From the NCBI GenBank assembly GCA_033852175.1, contig JAWSUY010000011.1, positions 1 through 64,000 on the forward strand: a stretch of 64,000 nt of DNA, written 5' to 3'. The position numbers and the translations under genes were made by a program. Of this stretch, positions 45,092 to 54,032 are shown piece by piece. Below the pieces are notes generated by a model. That model worked only from the letters and a program-made list of their open reading frames with translations. It made no database searches and was not told the DNA's origin. Numbering within the stretch: position 1 is the first letter of the stretch; the number at the start of each line of letters is the position of its first letter. The DNA is from Agarilytica sp033852175 (GTDB lineage: Bacteria; Pseudomonadota; Gammaproteobacteria; Pseudomonadales; Cellvibrionaceae).

Positions 45092-46327
45092 TTAGTCGCC
45101 GCTGCCGCCCACGTTTATTTCTTGTAAGGATAAAAGTTCTTGTGCTTCGCTGAGCGGACCATCAAGCGCAATCAATGCATCAATAGCGGCTTCGGCTATT
45201 TGACGTTCGGTGCCGTTAGCGTCTTGTCCGATAATTTGGTCGAAGCGAACAGTGTCTGTTGTGCGTTCTCCCGCGTTAAAGATAGCGAGCATATTCACTT
45301 CGATTGCATCGAAGGCTGCGTCTAGTTCGGTGAATAGTGTGTTATCACGAGACTCGATTAAATCCGCAAGGCTAACCCCGCTGACTGAGGCATTGTCACT
45401 TGTGTATGTGCCGTAGAAAGCATTGCGAACACCTTGGAAGTTGTAATAAATCGCAACGTGGCTAAGGTCACTGAAGCAATCGTGTTCTTCTTCAGGATCG
45501 CCCAGTTCGAGACCAGAACCCATACGGGCAGAAGCCAATTCGTCCGTTGCCATAGAAGTGATCGAACCGAGCATATAATCAAGTGCAAGATCGCTAGCTA
45601 GGAAATTGTTGCTGAGCGTACCGACGGTTGTGCTAGCAGCAGGGCTCCACTCGGCTGCCATTTCAGTAAGGTCTGAAACCAGTAAATTAGTCGCGGCTTC
45701 TAAATAATTTGCTCGACGTGCACAGAATGCGTCAGTACAGCTGCCACCGTTGGCAAAATCAGTCGCTGGACGTTCGCCAGCACCGGCTGCTGTGCCGTTG
45801 GCATCTTCGCCCCACAACATAAATTCAACCGCGTGTACGCCAGTGGCGACGTTAGCCTCATTGTTGTTTGCGCCATTTTGGGCAACAAGCAAAGCTTGAT
45901 CGATCGTGTCAGAACCTTCGATGATGCTAACAATATGGTTTTCGTCTAATGGCCATGCATTCACTTGACCTTCCCAGTCATCAACGCTTGCCAGGCCGCC
46001 GTCGGCATCAAGGTCCTGATTGATGGTGATGACGGTATCGAAACGCATGATTTCAGATTGCTGATAAGGGACACGAGCGGCCTTGTAAGCGACTTTGGCT
46101 GCATCGAGGTTGTCTTCACTTGGGGTTGCGATAAATGTATCCACAGCACCTTTGAGCAATGTTGCTGTAGCTAAAGAATCTAGGTAGGCGGCATGGGCCA
46201 TTGTTACGTAGTTTGTTTTGATATCCTCCGTGCTTACAGGTGGTGCTTTGCTACCGTCGCCGCCACAAGACACAACGATAGCGGTTATCGGCACGAGAGC
46301 CCCGAATACGAATTTACGATTAAACAT
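45092..46327 (-). CDS. Imelysin-family (M75) iron-regulated lipoprotein
   Basis: The signal peptide ends in AIVVSCGG, a lipobox. The 411-residue protein is helical, with the family motif GVHAVEFMLWGED (containing HxxE) near residue 165, and the N-terminal RVPYQQSE segment typical of imelysin. Imelysins such as IrpA and EfeO-like proteins act in periplasmic iron handling, although their catalytic role is unsettled. A promoter overlapped by a Fur-box-like sequence lies upstream, and a DHOR gene follows after about 100 bp on the same strand. The start ATG at 46327 has a GGAAATG ribosome site. Confidence 0.9.
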   Translation of the reverse strand: MFNRKFVFGALVPITAIVVSCGGDGSKAPPVSTEDIKTNYVTMAHAAYLDSLATATLLKGAVDTFIATPSEDNLDAAKVAYKAARVPYQQSEIMRFDTVITINQDLDADGGLASVDDWEGQVNAWPLDENHIVSIIEGSDTIDQALLVAQNGANNNEANVATGVHAVEFMLWGEDANGTAAGAGERPATDFANGGSCTDAFCARRANYLEAATNLLVSDLTEMAAEWSPAASTTVGTLSNNFLASDLALDYMLGSITSMATDELASARMGSGLELGDPEEEHDCFSDLSHVAIYYNFQGVRNAFYGTYTSDNASVSGVSLADLIESRDNTLFTELDAAFDAIEVNMLAIFNAGERTTDTVRFDQIIGQDANGTERQIAEAAIDALIALDGPLSEAQELLSLQEINVGGSGD

Positions 46328-46360
46328 GGATACATTTCCAAAAGTTATTTGATGTTTGGA

Positions 46361-46389
46361 ATGGTAATCGTTATCGTTACCGTTATCAA
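46361..46389 (-). promoter_or_regulatory. Promoter with overlapping Fur-box-like operator
   Basis: On the minus strand -35 TTGATA (46389-46384) and -10 TACCAT (46366-46361) are 17 bp apart. Overlapping, at 46387-46363, is GATAAC-GGTAAC-GATAAC-GATTACC, hexamer repeats in the form of a Fur box. Its position over the promoter predicts repression by iron-loaded Fur of imelysin and DHOR. Confidence 0.72.
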
Positions 46390-46410
46390 TAGCGTTTATG
46401 TGGTGGGAAA

Positions 46411-46577
46411 TGGGTGACGGGTGACGGGTGACGGATGACGGATGACGGATGACGGATGACGGATGACGGATGACGGGAAACGGGAAACGGGTGACGGGTG
46501 ACGGGTGACGGGTGACGGGTGACGGATGACGGATGACGGATGACGGATGACGGATGACGGGATCGGGGTACGGGTGA
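46411..46577. repeat. 7-bp tandem array, units ACGGGTG / ACGGATG / ACGGGAA
   Basis: ACG recurs every 7 bases from 46417 to 46557, i.e. 21 consecutive units, followed by an imperfect piece. Units come in blocks: 2 ACGGGTG, 6 ACGGATG, 2 ACGGGAA, 5 ACGGGTG, 5 ACGGATG, 1 ACGGGAT. This is the longest array in the window. It lies between the divergent imelysin and sterol-desaturase genes, and the ribosome site of the latter follows at its end. Confidence 0.97.
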
Positions 46578-46595
46578 TAGAGAGGGTGATTATTG

Positions 46596-47480
46596 ATGTT
46601 GGGTGAATTGAATTCTGTGATGTTCAGATTCGGGGAGGCTTTGCTTGAGCCTGTCCTTTACGTGGTGAATCCGGAAAAGCGTATTTTTTGGTTGTATCTA
46701 TTGAGTGCGGCAGTCATTGCTGTGGTTGTGGTGTTTTGGCGTGGGCTCGGTTTTAAAGCGGCTATTGTAAAAGCGTTATCGCCTCGGTTGTGGTTTAGCC
46801 CATCTAGTTTGGTGGATATAAAATGGATTGGAATTAATCGACTGGTCGCGGTCTTTTTAGTGATGCCTATATTGGGTGGCCAGATCTCTTTTGCCCTATG
46901 GATTAATCGATTGTTGTCTTCAACTTTTGGTGCGGGTAACTTTTTCAACTGGGGAGTGTTTTGGACGAGTGTTGTATTTACCTCGGTGGTATTTTTGTTC
47001 GAAGACTTCTCCCGTTTTATTCTTCATTATCTTTATCACAAGGCTCCTCTGTTGTGGCGCTTTCATGCGATTCACCACAGTGCGACGGTTCTGACCCCTT
47101 TAACGCTTTACCGCATTCATTCGATTGAAATGGCGATTAACAGTTGCCGGAGTTTGTTGGTGATTGGAGGTTTAAGCGGCGTATTTATTTATCTTTTTGA
47201 TGGAGCGGTTAAACCTGTCGATATTCTGGGCGCGAGTGTTTTTACCTTTCTGTTTAATTTAGCGGGTTCTAACTTACGGCACAGTTCTGTTTGGCTGGGG
47301 TATGGGTGGTTGGAAAAAGTTTTGATTAGTCCGGCTCAGCATCAAATTCATCATAGTGTTGCGGTGGCGCATATGGATAAGAATTTTGGCTCAGTGTTAT
47401 CGGTTTGGGACGGGTGGTTTGGGAGTGGGTTGCGGAGTAAGGGGGAGAGTGTTGTTGGGTTTGGTTTGAGTGGGGGGTGA
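46596..47480 (+). CDS. Sterol desaturase / fatty acid hydroxylase family membrane protein
   Basis: The 294-residue protein has about five membrane segments and the di-iron histidine clusters of the superfamily: HYLYH (about residue 148), HAIHH (about 159) and HQIHH (about 249). Members oxidise a C-H bond of a membrane lipid using O2. The product cannot be specified; hydroxylation of a lipid or carotenoid-like substrate is possible. The ATG at 46596 is chosen, with GAGGGTGA upstream. It begins directly after the heptamer array. The last residues are Gly/Ser-rich. Confidence 0.85.
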   Translation: MLGELNSVMFRFGEALLEPVLYVVNPEKRIFWLYLLSAAVIAVVVVFWRGLGFKAAIVKALSPRLWFSPSSLVDIKWIGINRLVAVFLVMPILGGQISFALWINRLLSSTFGAGNFFNWGVFWTSVVFTSVVFLFEDFSRFILHYLYHKAPLLWRFHAIHHSATVLTPLTLYRIHSIEMAINSCRSLLVIGGLSGVFIYLFDGAVKPVDILGASVFTFLFNLAGSNLRHSSVWLGYGWLEKVLISPAQHQIHHSVAVAHMDKNFGSVLSVWDGWFGSGLRSKGESVVGFGLSGG

Positions 47481-47577
47481 GAGGTGAAGCAGGGGATTGT
47501 GGGACAGATTTTGGGTTTGTGATCTTTATCTTGAATATTTTATTTGTTGGCCCGCAATGAGCTGAGTTCTAGTCACG

Positions 47578-47607
47578 TATAAAAAAGGGCGCTAAATTAG
47601 CGCCCTT
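47578..47607 (-). terminator. Intrinsic terminator after TonB-dependent receptor gene
   Basis: A perfect 10-bp stem AAGGGCGCTA / TAGCGCCCTT with a 3-nt loop is followed on the minus strand by a run of T (47586-47581). It lies about 30 bp after the receptor stop. Confidence 0.88.
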
Positions 47608-47635
47608 GATATAAGTTTTTTAGATTAAGAACTTA

Positions 47636-50038
47636 TTATAAATTATATTTAACTGTCGCAGTGATTGTTCTCGGGTTGCCATAAAACGCAGGGTTGTTGT
47701 CAAACCCAAATTGATAACCTCCAGTGATATATTCTTTATCACCTAAGTTAAGCGCGTGTAAGCCGGCTTGCCAATGGTCGCTGTCAGAAGACCAAACAAC
47801 GTTAGCATTAAACAATGTGTACCCTGCTTGGGTTTGCATTGCAGTGTTAACGTTTGTAGGAGCATTTTCTCTCTGATAAACCGTACTGCGATAGTTTGCA
47901 GAGCTAGAGAGTGTTAACTCGCCCGGTCCAACAGGAATAGAGTACGTTAGACCTAGTGAAAGCGTCATGTCAGGAGTATTTTGGAATACTTTGTCATCTG
48001 CATTATTAACTAATTGAAATTCACCAGTTCCTACTTCTGTTTTAACTGGAGAACCATCCGAAACGAGAGTAGCGTCTACCATTTCTGTAATTTCTTCGGA
48101 CTCCAAGAACTCGTCATAGTCAGCATTAATTAATCCTATCGCAAACTTAGCCGTAAAGTTATCAGTGAATTTTAATACTGAATCAAGTTCCGCGCCTTGA
48201 ATAGTTCCTTCTCCAGCATTTGTCGTTGTACCTACGAAGCCGTCAAATTCACCATCACCATCTTCATCAACAAGAATTGATCCCAAAATTTGAACGTTTT
48301 TATATTTGCTAGAGAATAGCGCTAAGTTCGTAGTGATGCGACCATCTAAGAAGCTTGCTTTAGCGCCAAGTTCAAAAGCATCAACAGTTTCTGGTTTGAA
48401 GCCTTCACGGGTTTGCTCTCTACGGTAATCACCTCGAGGATCAAAACCGCCGCCTTTAAAGCCTTCGCTATAGCCAGCATATAGATGAATGCTATCGTCT
48501 GGAGTCCAGCTTACGCTTATGCGAGGGGTAAATTTGGTATCTGTTCGGCCTTTGTTGAACTGAGGATAAACTTGCTCTCCATCCACAGCTACCGCTGCAT
48601 TTAGTGCTGTGTTGTCACCGATTCCGCCAAATTGAGGAGAGATTAGTTCGCCATTGCTGTTTCGAGAGTAGCGTTGAGAAAAAATTTCTACGTCTCTTTT
48701 GTCTTCTGTGTATCGACCACCAAGTGATAGTGCGACAGTGTCAGTGAGATCAACACTAAAGTCGGTAAATATAGCCCAAGTTTTTGTATCTACGTCACCT
48801 GTTGTGTATTGCGTGCGGCCATTATTTGGAATTCTTGGTAAGCTGAGGTCAGCTGGTTGAGGTGCCTCAAAGCCATCTGCGAACCCAGCAAATAGAACAT
48901 CAAAAGCGTTATACGCATTGGCGTCTAAATAGTATGCGCCAACTAAGCCTTGTACTCGCTCACCTTCAAATACGAGCTGAAATTCTTGGCTGAATTGCTC
49001 GTTTTCGTATATGACCGGAACGTCAAAATATTGAGTGGGGCCGGAATCAAAATCGATTGGTGATTCTGTTCTGTCTTCGCGAGATGCCGTGATTGATTTA
49101 AAGGTTAAATCGTCGCTAACACTCCATTCAACTAATAGTGCTCCGCCGCTTGCAGAAACATCGTTCTCGTCAATCGGATGTCCTGTTTTTTCAGAGCCTG
49201 CGTTTGTGTCGTAAATATCAATGTCAGGTCTGGTTAGTAGAGGGTAACCGGCTCTAGGAGCTGAATCATCTTGAGTCGAATCCGCAGATAAACGAATGAA
49301 TATATTATCTGTTGGGGTGTATTCTAGGCTTGCACGAACAGCTAGCACTTCTTTGTTGTAGTGCTCACCACCAGTGAATAAGTTTTCACCGAAACCGTCA
49401 CGATTAAATGACGCGATGCCAGCGCCAATTTTTAAGGTGTCGTTAGCTAAAGGTATGCTACCTGATATGAGTAAATCGCGTTGGTTGTATGTACCAAGAG
49501 CGCCTTTAACACTTAATTCTGCTTCGTCGCCCAAACGTTTGGTTACGTATTTGATCGCACCACCGATAGTGTTTCGACCGTATAGAGTTCCTTGAGGTCC
49601 TCGTAATATTTCAATACGTTCTACGTCGTATACGTCAAGAACAGCGCCTTGAGGACGGTTTAGGTATACGTCATCCATATAAATTCCAACACCAGCTTCA
49701 AATCCTGCAACAGGATCTTGTTGGCCTACACCACGAATAAAAGCAGTGATGGTGGTGTTTGTACCACGAGATACTTTCAGGGTCGTATTGGGAACAGATT
49801 CAGCGACTTGAACGATATCTTGAATACCTTCCTGATCTAGCTCTGCTCCAGAAAATGACGAAAGCGCAATTGGAACTTCTTGCAAAGTCTCATCACGGCG
49901 ACGAGCCGATACTACAAGTACTTCTTCAACTTCGCGAGCTTCATCTTGCGCGAACGCAATCTGAGGCGCAACGAACGTACCGCTCATAAGAGCGATAGCC
50001 GCGGCCAGCGGGTTTAAATATAGTTTTGTTTTTTTCAT
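47636..50038 (-). CDS. TonB-dependent outer-membrane receptor
   Basis: The signal peptide (about residues 1-31, ending AQIAFA-type) is followed by a TonB-box-like segment VEEVLVVSARR and a plug domain with RGVGQQDP, YMDDVYLNRPQGAV and ILRGPQGTLYGRNTIGGA. The rest is a 22-strand barrel, total 800 residues. The C-terminus is TATVKYNL. The plug type (MDDVYL) is common in receptors for carbohydrates, siderophores or other large solutes; the substrate is not evident. ATG at 50038 is preferred over one 9 bases upstream. A 750-bp region with palindromes lies upstream, and a strong terminator follows. Confidence 0.92.
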   Translation of the reverse strand: MKKTKLYLNPLAAAIALMSGTFVAPQIAFAQDEAREVEEVLVVSARRRDETLQEVPIALSSFSGAELDQEGIQDIVQVAESVPNTTLKVSRGTNTTITAFIRGVGQQDPVAGFEAGVGIYMDDVYLNRPQGAVLDVYDVERIEILRGPQGTLYGRNTIGGAIKYVTKRLGDEAELSVKGALGTYNQRDLLISGSIPLANDTLKIGAGIASFNRDGFGENLFTGGEHYNKEVLAVRASLEYTPTDNIFIRLSADSTQDDSAPRAGYPLLTRPDIDIYDTNAGSEKTGHPIDENDVSASGGALLVEWSVSDDLTFKSITASREDRTESPIDFDSGPTQYFDVPVIYENEQFSQEFQLVFEGERVQGLVGAYYLDANAYNAFDVLFAGFADGFEAPQPADLSLPRIPNNGRTQYTTGDVDTKTWAIFTDFSVDLTDTVALSLGGRYTEDKRDVEIFSQRYSRNSNGELISPQFGGIGDNTALNAAVAVDGEQVYPQFNKGRTDTKFTPRISVSWTPDDSIHLYAGYSEGFKGGGFDPRGDYRREQTREGFKPETVDAFELGAKASFLDGRITTNLALFSSKYKNVQILGSILVDEDGDGEFDGFVGTTTNAGEGTIQGAELDSVLKFTDNFTAKFAIGLINADYDEFLESEEITEMVDATLVSDGSPVKTEVGTGEFQLVNNADDKVFQNTPDMTLSLGLTYSIPVGPGELTLSSSANYRSTVYQRENAPTNVNTAMQTQAGYTLFNANVVWSSDSDHWQAGLHALNLGDKEYITGGYQFGFDNNPAFYGNPRTITATVKYNL

Positions 50039-50313
50039 GATGCACACCTATATGGTTTTATTATGTTGTCGAAAGAAAACTGTTTCTAGAAAATAGAATG
50101 TTCTAGCTAATTAAAAAATTACCTAAAACACAGAGAGCTGGGTTGTCGGATAATATTGACCCCCAAATTTTGGTGGTGTAGGTGGTTTGTTTTGTGAACA
50201 ATTCTTTTTATCCCTACCGCTTCAATCTCTATATTTTTATTTTTATGTAAAATCCTAATTTTGGCACAAGTAGATTTCTATACGGTTAAAACACTGGCGC
50301 AGTAATACCCCTC

Positions 50314-50338
50314 AAAAATAATGAGAAAAAATTATTTT
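50314..50338. promoter_or_regulatory. AT-rich inverted repeat, copy 1
   Basis: AAAAATAAT and AATTATTTT face each other across 7 bases. A near-identical half-site pair occurs at 50500. It may be an operator for the receptor gene 280 bp away. Confidence 0.35.
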
Positions 50339-50499
50339 CGATTGGAACTTTTTCGGATATAGCTCTTATTTCGGTCGAATTTAATTTGATATCAATAAAA
50401 TCGATATGTTTTGGCTGTGTTGCCGTGATTATTTTAAGGCAGGTTTATTGTGGTTTTCGTGATCGCTCACACCTAACACTTCACAATAACCCCCCCTCC

Positions 50500-50519
50500 A
50501 AAATAATTAAAATTATTTT
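50500..50519. promoter_or_regulatory. AT-rich inverted repeat, copy 2
   Basis: AAAATAATT and AATTATTTT are perfect arms with a 2-base spacer. It follows a C7 run and repeats the motif at 50314. Confidence 0.35.
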
Positions 50520-50790
50520 CAGATGAGGGCGTAAACTTATATCGGTAAATTCTCGAGGTGAAATTCTGTCAGCATGGAAGCGTACCCTTGCCTAAAAATT
50601 TTGAGTAGGTAGACAGGTAGATAGCGCAGAGCAGATAGATGTAAGCACTAATCATTCTGATGAAGGAACGCCACCTACAAAGTAGGCGGGTGTTTTACGA
50701 AAAATCAGACGAGCCGTTAATTGTGGTCAGCGGGATTTTAATGAAAACCAATGGGAGAGGCTTATTGCTTAGGGGAATTCCTCAGGCCGT

Positions 50791-51177
50791 TTAAAATATC
50801 CCCTGACAAACCAACATAATAACCCCCATCACAAAAATATAAGCCGCTTCAATCGCCACAGCAGTATTGCTCTTCTGCGCATACTTCCCATTACTCACAA
50901 TCAACAATATAACTGTCAACAAAATTAGCACAATTGTCAGCAAGGCATTACTAACCGCCATAATGCCAAATAACCAAGCAAGGCCTAGAGTCCCAAGGGC
51001 CTGAGTGACCATAGCAAACACAGGAATATCACCACAGTTTTCCATATCGACGCCGACACCTTCGGCCCATTTTTTACCGAACATTTTAGGGCTGTACCAC
51101 AGCCAGCCGAGAAAGAACGAGATAAAAAAACTAACGCCGACGCCGATCCAGCTTACATTATCAATGAGTTCATTCAT
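50791..51177 (-). CDS. DUF1761-family membrane protein
   Basis: The 128-residue protein begins with VSWIGVGVSFFISFFLGWLW and has the family motif WYSPKMFGKKW near residues 27-37. Four membrane segments are expected. The domain is widespread in bacteria and its function is not established. It is a separate gene on the minus strand, 142 bp downstream of the L,D-transpeptidase gene, which may belong to the same unit. Confidence 0.85.
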   Translation of the reverse strand: MNELIDNVSWIGVGVSFFISFFLGWLWYSPKMFGKKWAEGVGVDMENCGDIPVFAMVTQALGTLGLAWLFGIMAVSNALLTIVLILLTVILLIVSNGKYAQKSNTAVAIEAAYIFVMGVIMLVCQGIF

Positions 51178-51319
51178 TACAAGTTCTCTATATGTTGTGG
51201 TTTTTTGTTTGGATATTGCCTGTCTAGAAATAGAGTCCCCGTCAAGACATAGAGTCGTAGCAATAACGAGTTTAAAATATCAGGTTTGCAGTAGGCGGCT
51301 ATTTCTAGAAGAACACTAA

Positions 51320-52105
51320 TTATTCGCCAAAGGCATATCGCCCATTTTTGACCGTTACATTTGGGGGAATCTTATTTTGTTCAAAGTGGAGATAGCCTTC
51401 TTGAAGGTTTAACCAGAAGTCATACCAACGATGCTCTTTATATTGGTCCAGCTTTTCTGGCTCCAGCTTGAAAGGAAAGCTGTGCACACGAAAAAATGGC
51501 TGACCAGCCGCTAAGGCTGCATTGGCCAAAGCATAGATTTCATCAATAAAAGGGTCCGTCATGGCGTAACAACCAATTGAAACGCAATTGCCATGAACCA
51601 TAAGGGCGCTGCCGGTTCGTCGGTGGTGGCGATCGTAGCGGTTGGGGTAGCCCAAATTAAACGAGAGGTGGAATTGGCTCCAGGGGTTTAAGCGGCCAGG
51701 GTTAACGAAATAAAAACCTTCGGGACTTTGTTGATCGCCTTGTTTTAATTTTGGACCCAAATCACCCGAAAATGAGCAGATTGAATAGGTGTTGAAAAGC
51801 GTGAACGTTTTGTCTGTTGATTCGAGCCAAACTTCCAAAACGCCGGGCTCTTTGAATATACGGATAAATAGCGGGGCTCCATATTCAAGACCTTTTTTCG
51901 CTAACGAACTTTGCAGCGAGGCTTCGACTCGAAGAATAGCATTTTGGGATCGGCTGCTAGAGGGGAGTTCTACTGCGGAAATGTGTACTGATAACAGTCC
52001 AAGCGCTAAGAGGCTCAGTGTTTGCTTATATAGCTTACAGAATACATAACGTGCGGCCTGACTAAGCGGTTTTGCAGTGCAAAAAACAAAATCTAGCAGA
52101 GTCAA
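51320..52105 (-). CDS. L,D-transpeptidase (YkuD-type)
   Basis: The catalytic motif reads HGNCVSIGCYAM, with the nucleophilic Cys near residue 180, as in L,D-transpeptidases that form 3-3 peptidoglycan cross-links or attach proteins to the wall. Length (261 residues) and the late SIGCYAMTDPFIDEIY segment are closest to the YafK-like branch. A hydrophobic segment (about residues 30-45) is a signal peptide or anchor. The start is uncertain: the frame begins with a TTG at 52105, with no strong ribosome site. It is 25 bp after the FHA gene and probably in its operon. Confidence 0.83.
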   Translation of the reverse strand: MTLLDFVFCTAKPLSQAARYVFCKLYKQTLSLLALGLLSVHISAVELPSSSRSQNAILRVEASLQSSLAKKGLEYGAPLFIRIFKEPGVLEVWLESTDKTFTLFNTYSICSFSGDLGPKLKQGDQQSPEGFYFVNPGRLNPWSQFHLSFNLGYPNRYDRHHRRTGSALMVHGNCVSIGCYAMTDPFIDEIYALANAALAAGQPFFRVHSFPFKLEPEKLDQYKEHRWYDFWLNLQEGYLHFEQNKIPPNVTVKNGRYAFGE

Positions 52106-52130
52106 AGCTGCACACCTTAAAATAACGGCT

Positions 52131-53066
52131 TCACATCATAAAATAATAAGCAGCACCCAATACCGCAAGCGTTAAGACAAACGCACCGCCAGTAATCAAA
52201 ATACTATTATTTTTCTCGTCATCACCACTTACCTGCGTGACTTTTGTTTCCGTCGTATTACCCGTCCTAAACTTAAACTGAATTTCGCCCAGTCGAATAT
52301 TATCGTCGTTGGCGAGGTAGGAACTGAGTGTTTTATTGCCATTAATAAAAGAACCGTTCGTCGACATTAAATCGACCAGCTGCCAACGTGCGCCTTCGTT
52401 AATAATTTGTGCATGGTTAGCCGACATGCTGGGGTCATCGATGGTTACATCGCAGTCAGGGTTTTTACCAATTTCCCACTTGTTCGAGTCTTTGGTCGCA
52501 TTAAAACGAAAGATCGTACCGCTTTGCCCGCCCGTCATACACACGAGGCAGGGCTTATCGCCAGAATTTTTGAGCGCGTTATCGAGCTGCGTATTCACGT
52601 CCAGTAAATCAGCGGGAAGATCCTTCACCGAAATCGCGCGGGTCATATCGTCAGACTGTTCGTCGCCAACGGCCCACCAACCTTCAGGTAATTGGGCAAC
52701 CATGGTCTTGGATTCGAGCTCTTCCTCTATGATTTCCCCGTCTGCAGGTTTGGGTGGCTCGGGTAAAACCACTTTATAGCGAACTTCTTCAAATGCGAGT
52801 GTATCGCCATTATTGAGAGGAGTCGGGGAGCTGATTTTTTGGTTATTTACAAAAGTACCATTCGTTGATCCGAGATCTTCAACGACTAGTATTTTGTCCT
52901 TAAGAGTCAACTTAGCGTGTTGGCGTGACAGGCGGCCGTTATCAATGGCCAGGTCACAGGTGGCACTTCTGCCCACAATGGTTTCAGCACCCAATTCAAT
53001 TTCCTTTCCCTCGTCAAAGGAAAGTAAGCTAACTCGGGACATGGCTGTTACGTCGTCATCACTCAT
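52131..53066 (-). CDS. Membrane-anchored protein with two FHA domains
   Basis: FHA domains read phosphothreonine peptides. The first (about residues 12-105) contains VGRSATCDL, LSRQHAKL and LGSTNGTFVNNQ; the second (about 190-265) IGKNPDCDVTID, MSANHAQI and MSTNGSFING. A C-terminal hydrophobic segment (about 288-309) anchors the protein, leaving the FHA domains in the cytoplasm. It is 311 residues. It lies 111 bp after the PP2C gene and 25 bp before the transpeptidase. Its phosphorylated partner may come from the Ser/Thr kinase at 15446, but the two are far apart, so this is only inference. Confidence 0.92.
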   Translation of the reverse strand: MSDDDVTAMSRVSLLSFDEGKEIELGAETIVGRSATCDLAIDNGRLSRQHAKLTLKDKILVVEDLGSTNGTFVNNQKISSPTPLNNGDTLAFEEVRYKVVLPEPPKPADGEIIEEELESKTMVAQLPEGWWAVGDEQSDDMTRAISVKDLPADLLDVNTQLDNALKNSGDKPCLVCMTGGQSGTIFRFNATKDSNKWEIGKNPDCDVTIDDPSMSANHAQIINEGARWQLVDLMSTNGSFINGNKTLSSYLANDDNIRLGEIQFKFRTGNTTETKVTQVSGDDEKNNSILITGGAFVLTLAVLGAAYYFMM

Positions 53067-53177
53067 ATTAATTTCAAAACTCTTTTATTTTGGTTCGCCA
53101 ATGTCGACTTGGCTTATGTGTAACGGTCTGCGCATTCAACAAATGGCTGAATATGCGCTATTAAATGATAACTTGCA

Positions 53178-54032
53178 CTAGGAGCGCAACATCAAAAAAA
53201 CAAAGAAGCTCAAGGCCGCCAAACTTATGCCTGCGACCGCTGGCGCCCATAGTCGCCATGCGGCGCCAATTTTCTTTAATTTAACCTTTAAAATGAGCCA
53301 GACATACCGCTGTTGTCGCATGCTGGGCTCAATATCGACGACGATAACACTGATATTGTCTTTGCCACCGTTGGCCAAAGCCGCGTCGATGATGGCCTGC
53401 GTGACCGACTCGCTATCGTCTTTACTGCTGAGCAGTGATTCGATGAACTCTTTCTTCAGCTCACCGTAAACCCCATCACTGCAGAGCAAAAAACGATCGC
53501 CTCGTTTAATTTTCCCCGATGCGCTATCAACGCTTGGGGTACGCAACCCGATACCCTGTGTCAATCGTGCCTGTTTCGGGTCGTTGGCCGCTTGTTCTCG
53601 GCTTAAGCCTTTATCGACCAGCCACTCAAGATACGAGTGATCACGGCTCAGCTGTACGAGATTATTATCGCGCAAACAGTAAGCGCGACTGTCGCCCACC
53701 CAAAAGACTTCATAGTGGTTATTGTTCACCGTGAGCGCGACAACCGTAGAAGCCATACCTTTAGTGCTCATATCGGCTTCAGTGCGCTGAGTCACGGCGT
53801 CATGAGCTTGCCCAATGGCCTTACTGACGCTAGCACCGCGTTTAACCGACTCGGATATGGTATCGACACTGATCGCACTGGCGACTTCCCCACAGGCGTA
53901 TCCGCCCATGCCATCGGCAACGATCCAAAGCCCAACGTCCAGCCCACCAAAAATAGCGTCTTCATTGTGCTTTCGAACACGACCTTTATCGGTTTTGGCG
54001 CTAAAGGCTATTTCAGGAGGTTTTTTACTCAT
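53178..54032 (-). CDS. PP2C-type Ser/Thr phosphatase
   Basis: The 284-residue protein has the PP2C metal-binding motifs: RKHNEDA near the start, VADGMGGYACGE (about residues 37-48), WVGDSRAYCL, LCSDGVYGEL (about 183-192) and GGKDNISVIVVDI. A C-terminal membrane anchor (about 263-281) would keep the catalytic domain in the cytoplasm. Its start overlaps the stop of the upstream cytochrome gene (ATGA), which links their translation. It is followed by the FHA protein. Its substrates are probably phosphothreonine proteins. Confidence 0.93.
   Translation of the reverse strand: MSKKPPEIAFSAKTDKGRVRKHNEDAIFGGLDVGLWIVADGMGGYACGEVASAISVDTISESVKRGASVSKAIGQAHDAVTQRTEADMSTKGMASTVVALTVNNNHYEVFWVGDSRAYCLRDNNLVQLSRDHSYLEWLVDKGLSREQAANDPKQARLTQGIGLRTPSVDSASGKIKRGDRFLLCSDGVYGELKKEFIESLLSSKDDSESVTQAIIDAALANGGKDNISVIVVDIEPSMRQQRYVWLILKVKLKKIGAAWRLWAPAVAGISLAALSFFVFLMLRS

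Larger units (their letters stand above)
50039..50790. other. Long upstream region of TonB receptor
   Basis: No gene is visible. AT-rich inverted repeats of the same form lie at 50314-50338 and 50500-50519. A run of seven C sits at 50490-50496. The rest shows nothing I can interpret. Confidence 0.4.

Noticed and set aside
18..46577. Heptamer arrays as CRISPR
   Set aside because: Units are 7 bp and directly adjacent, with no spacers, and no cas genes are present.
15446..54032. Type VI secretion regulation (kinase, PP2C, FHA)
   Set aside because: The three parts are far apart and no tss gene is in the window.
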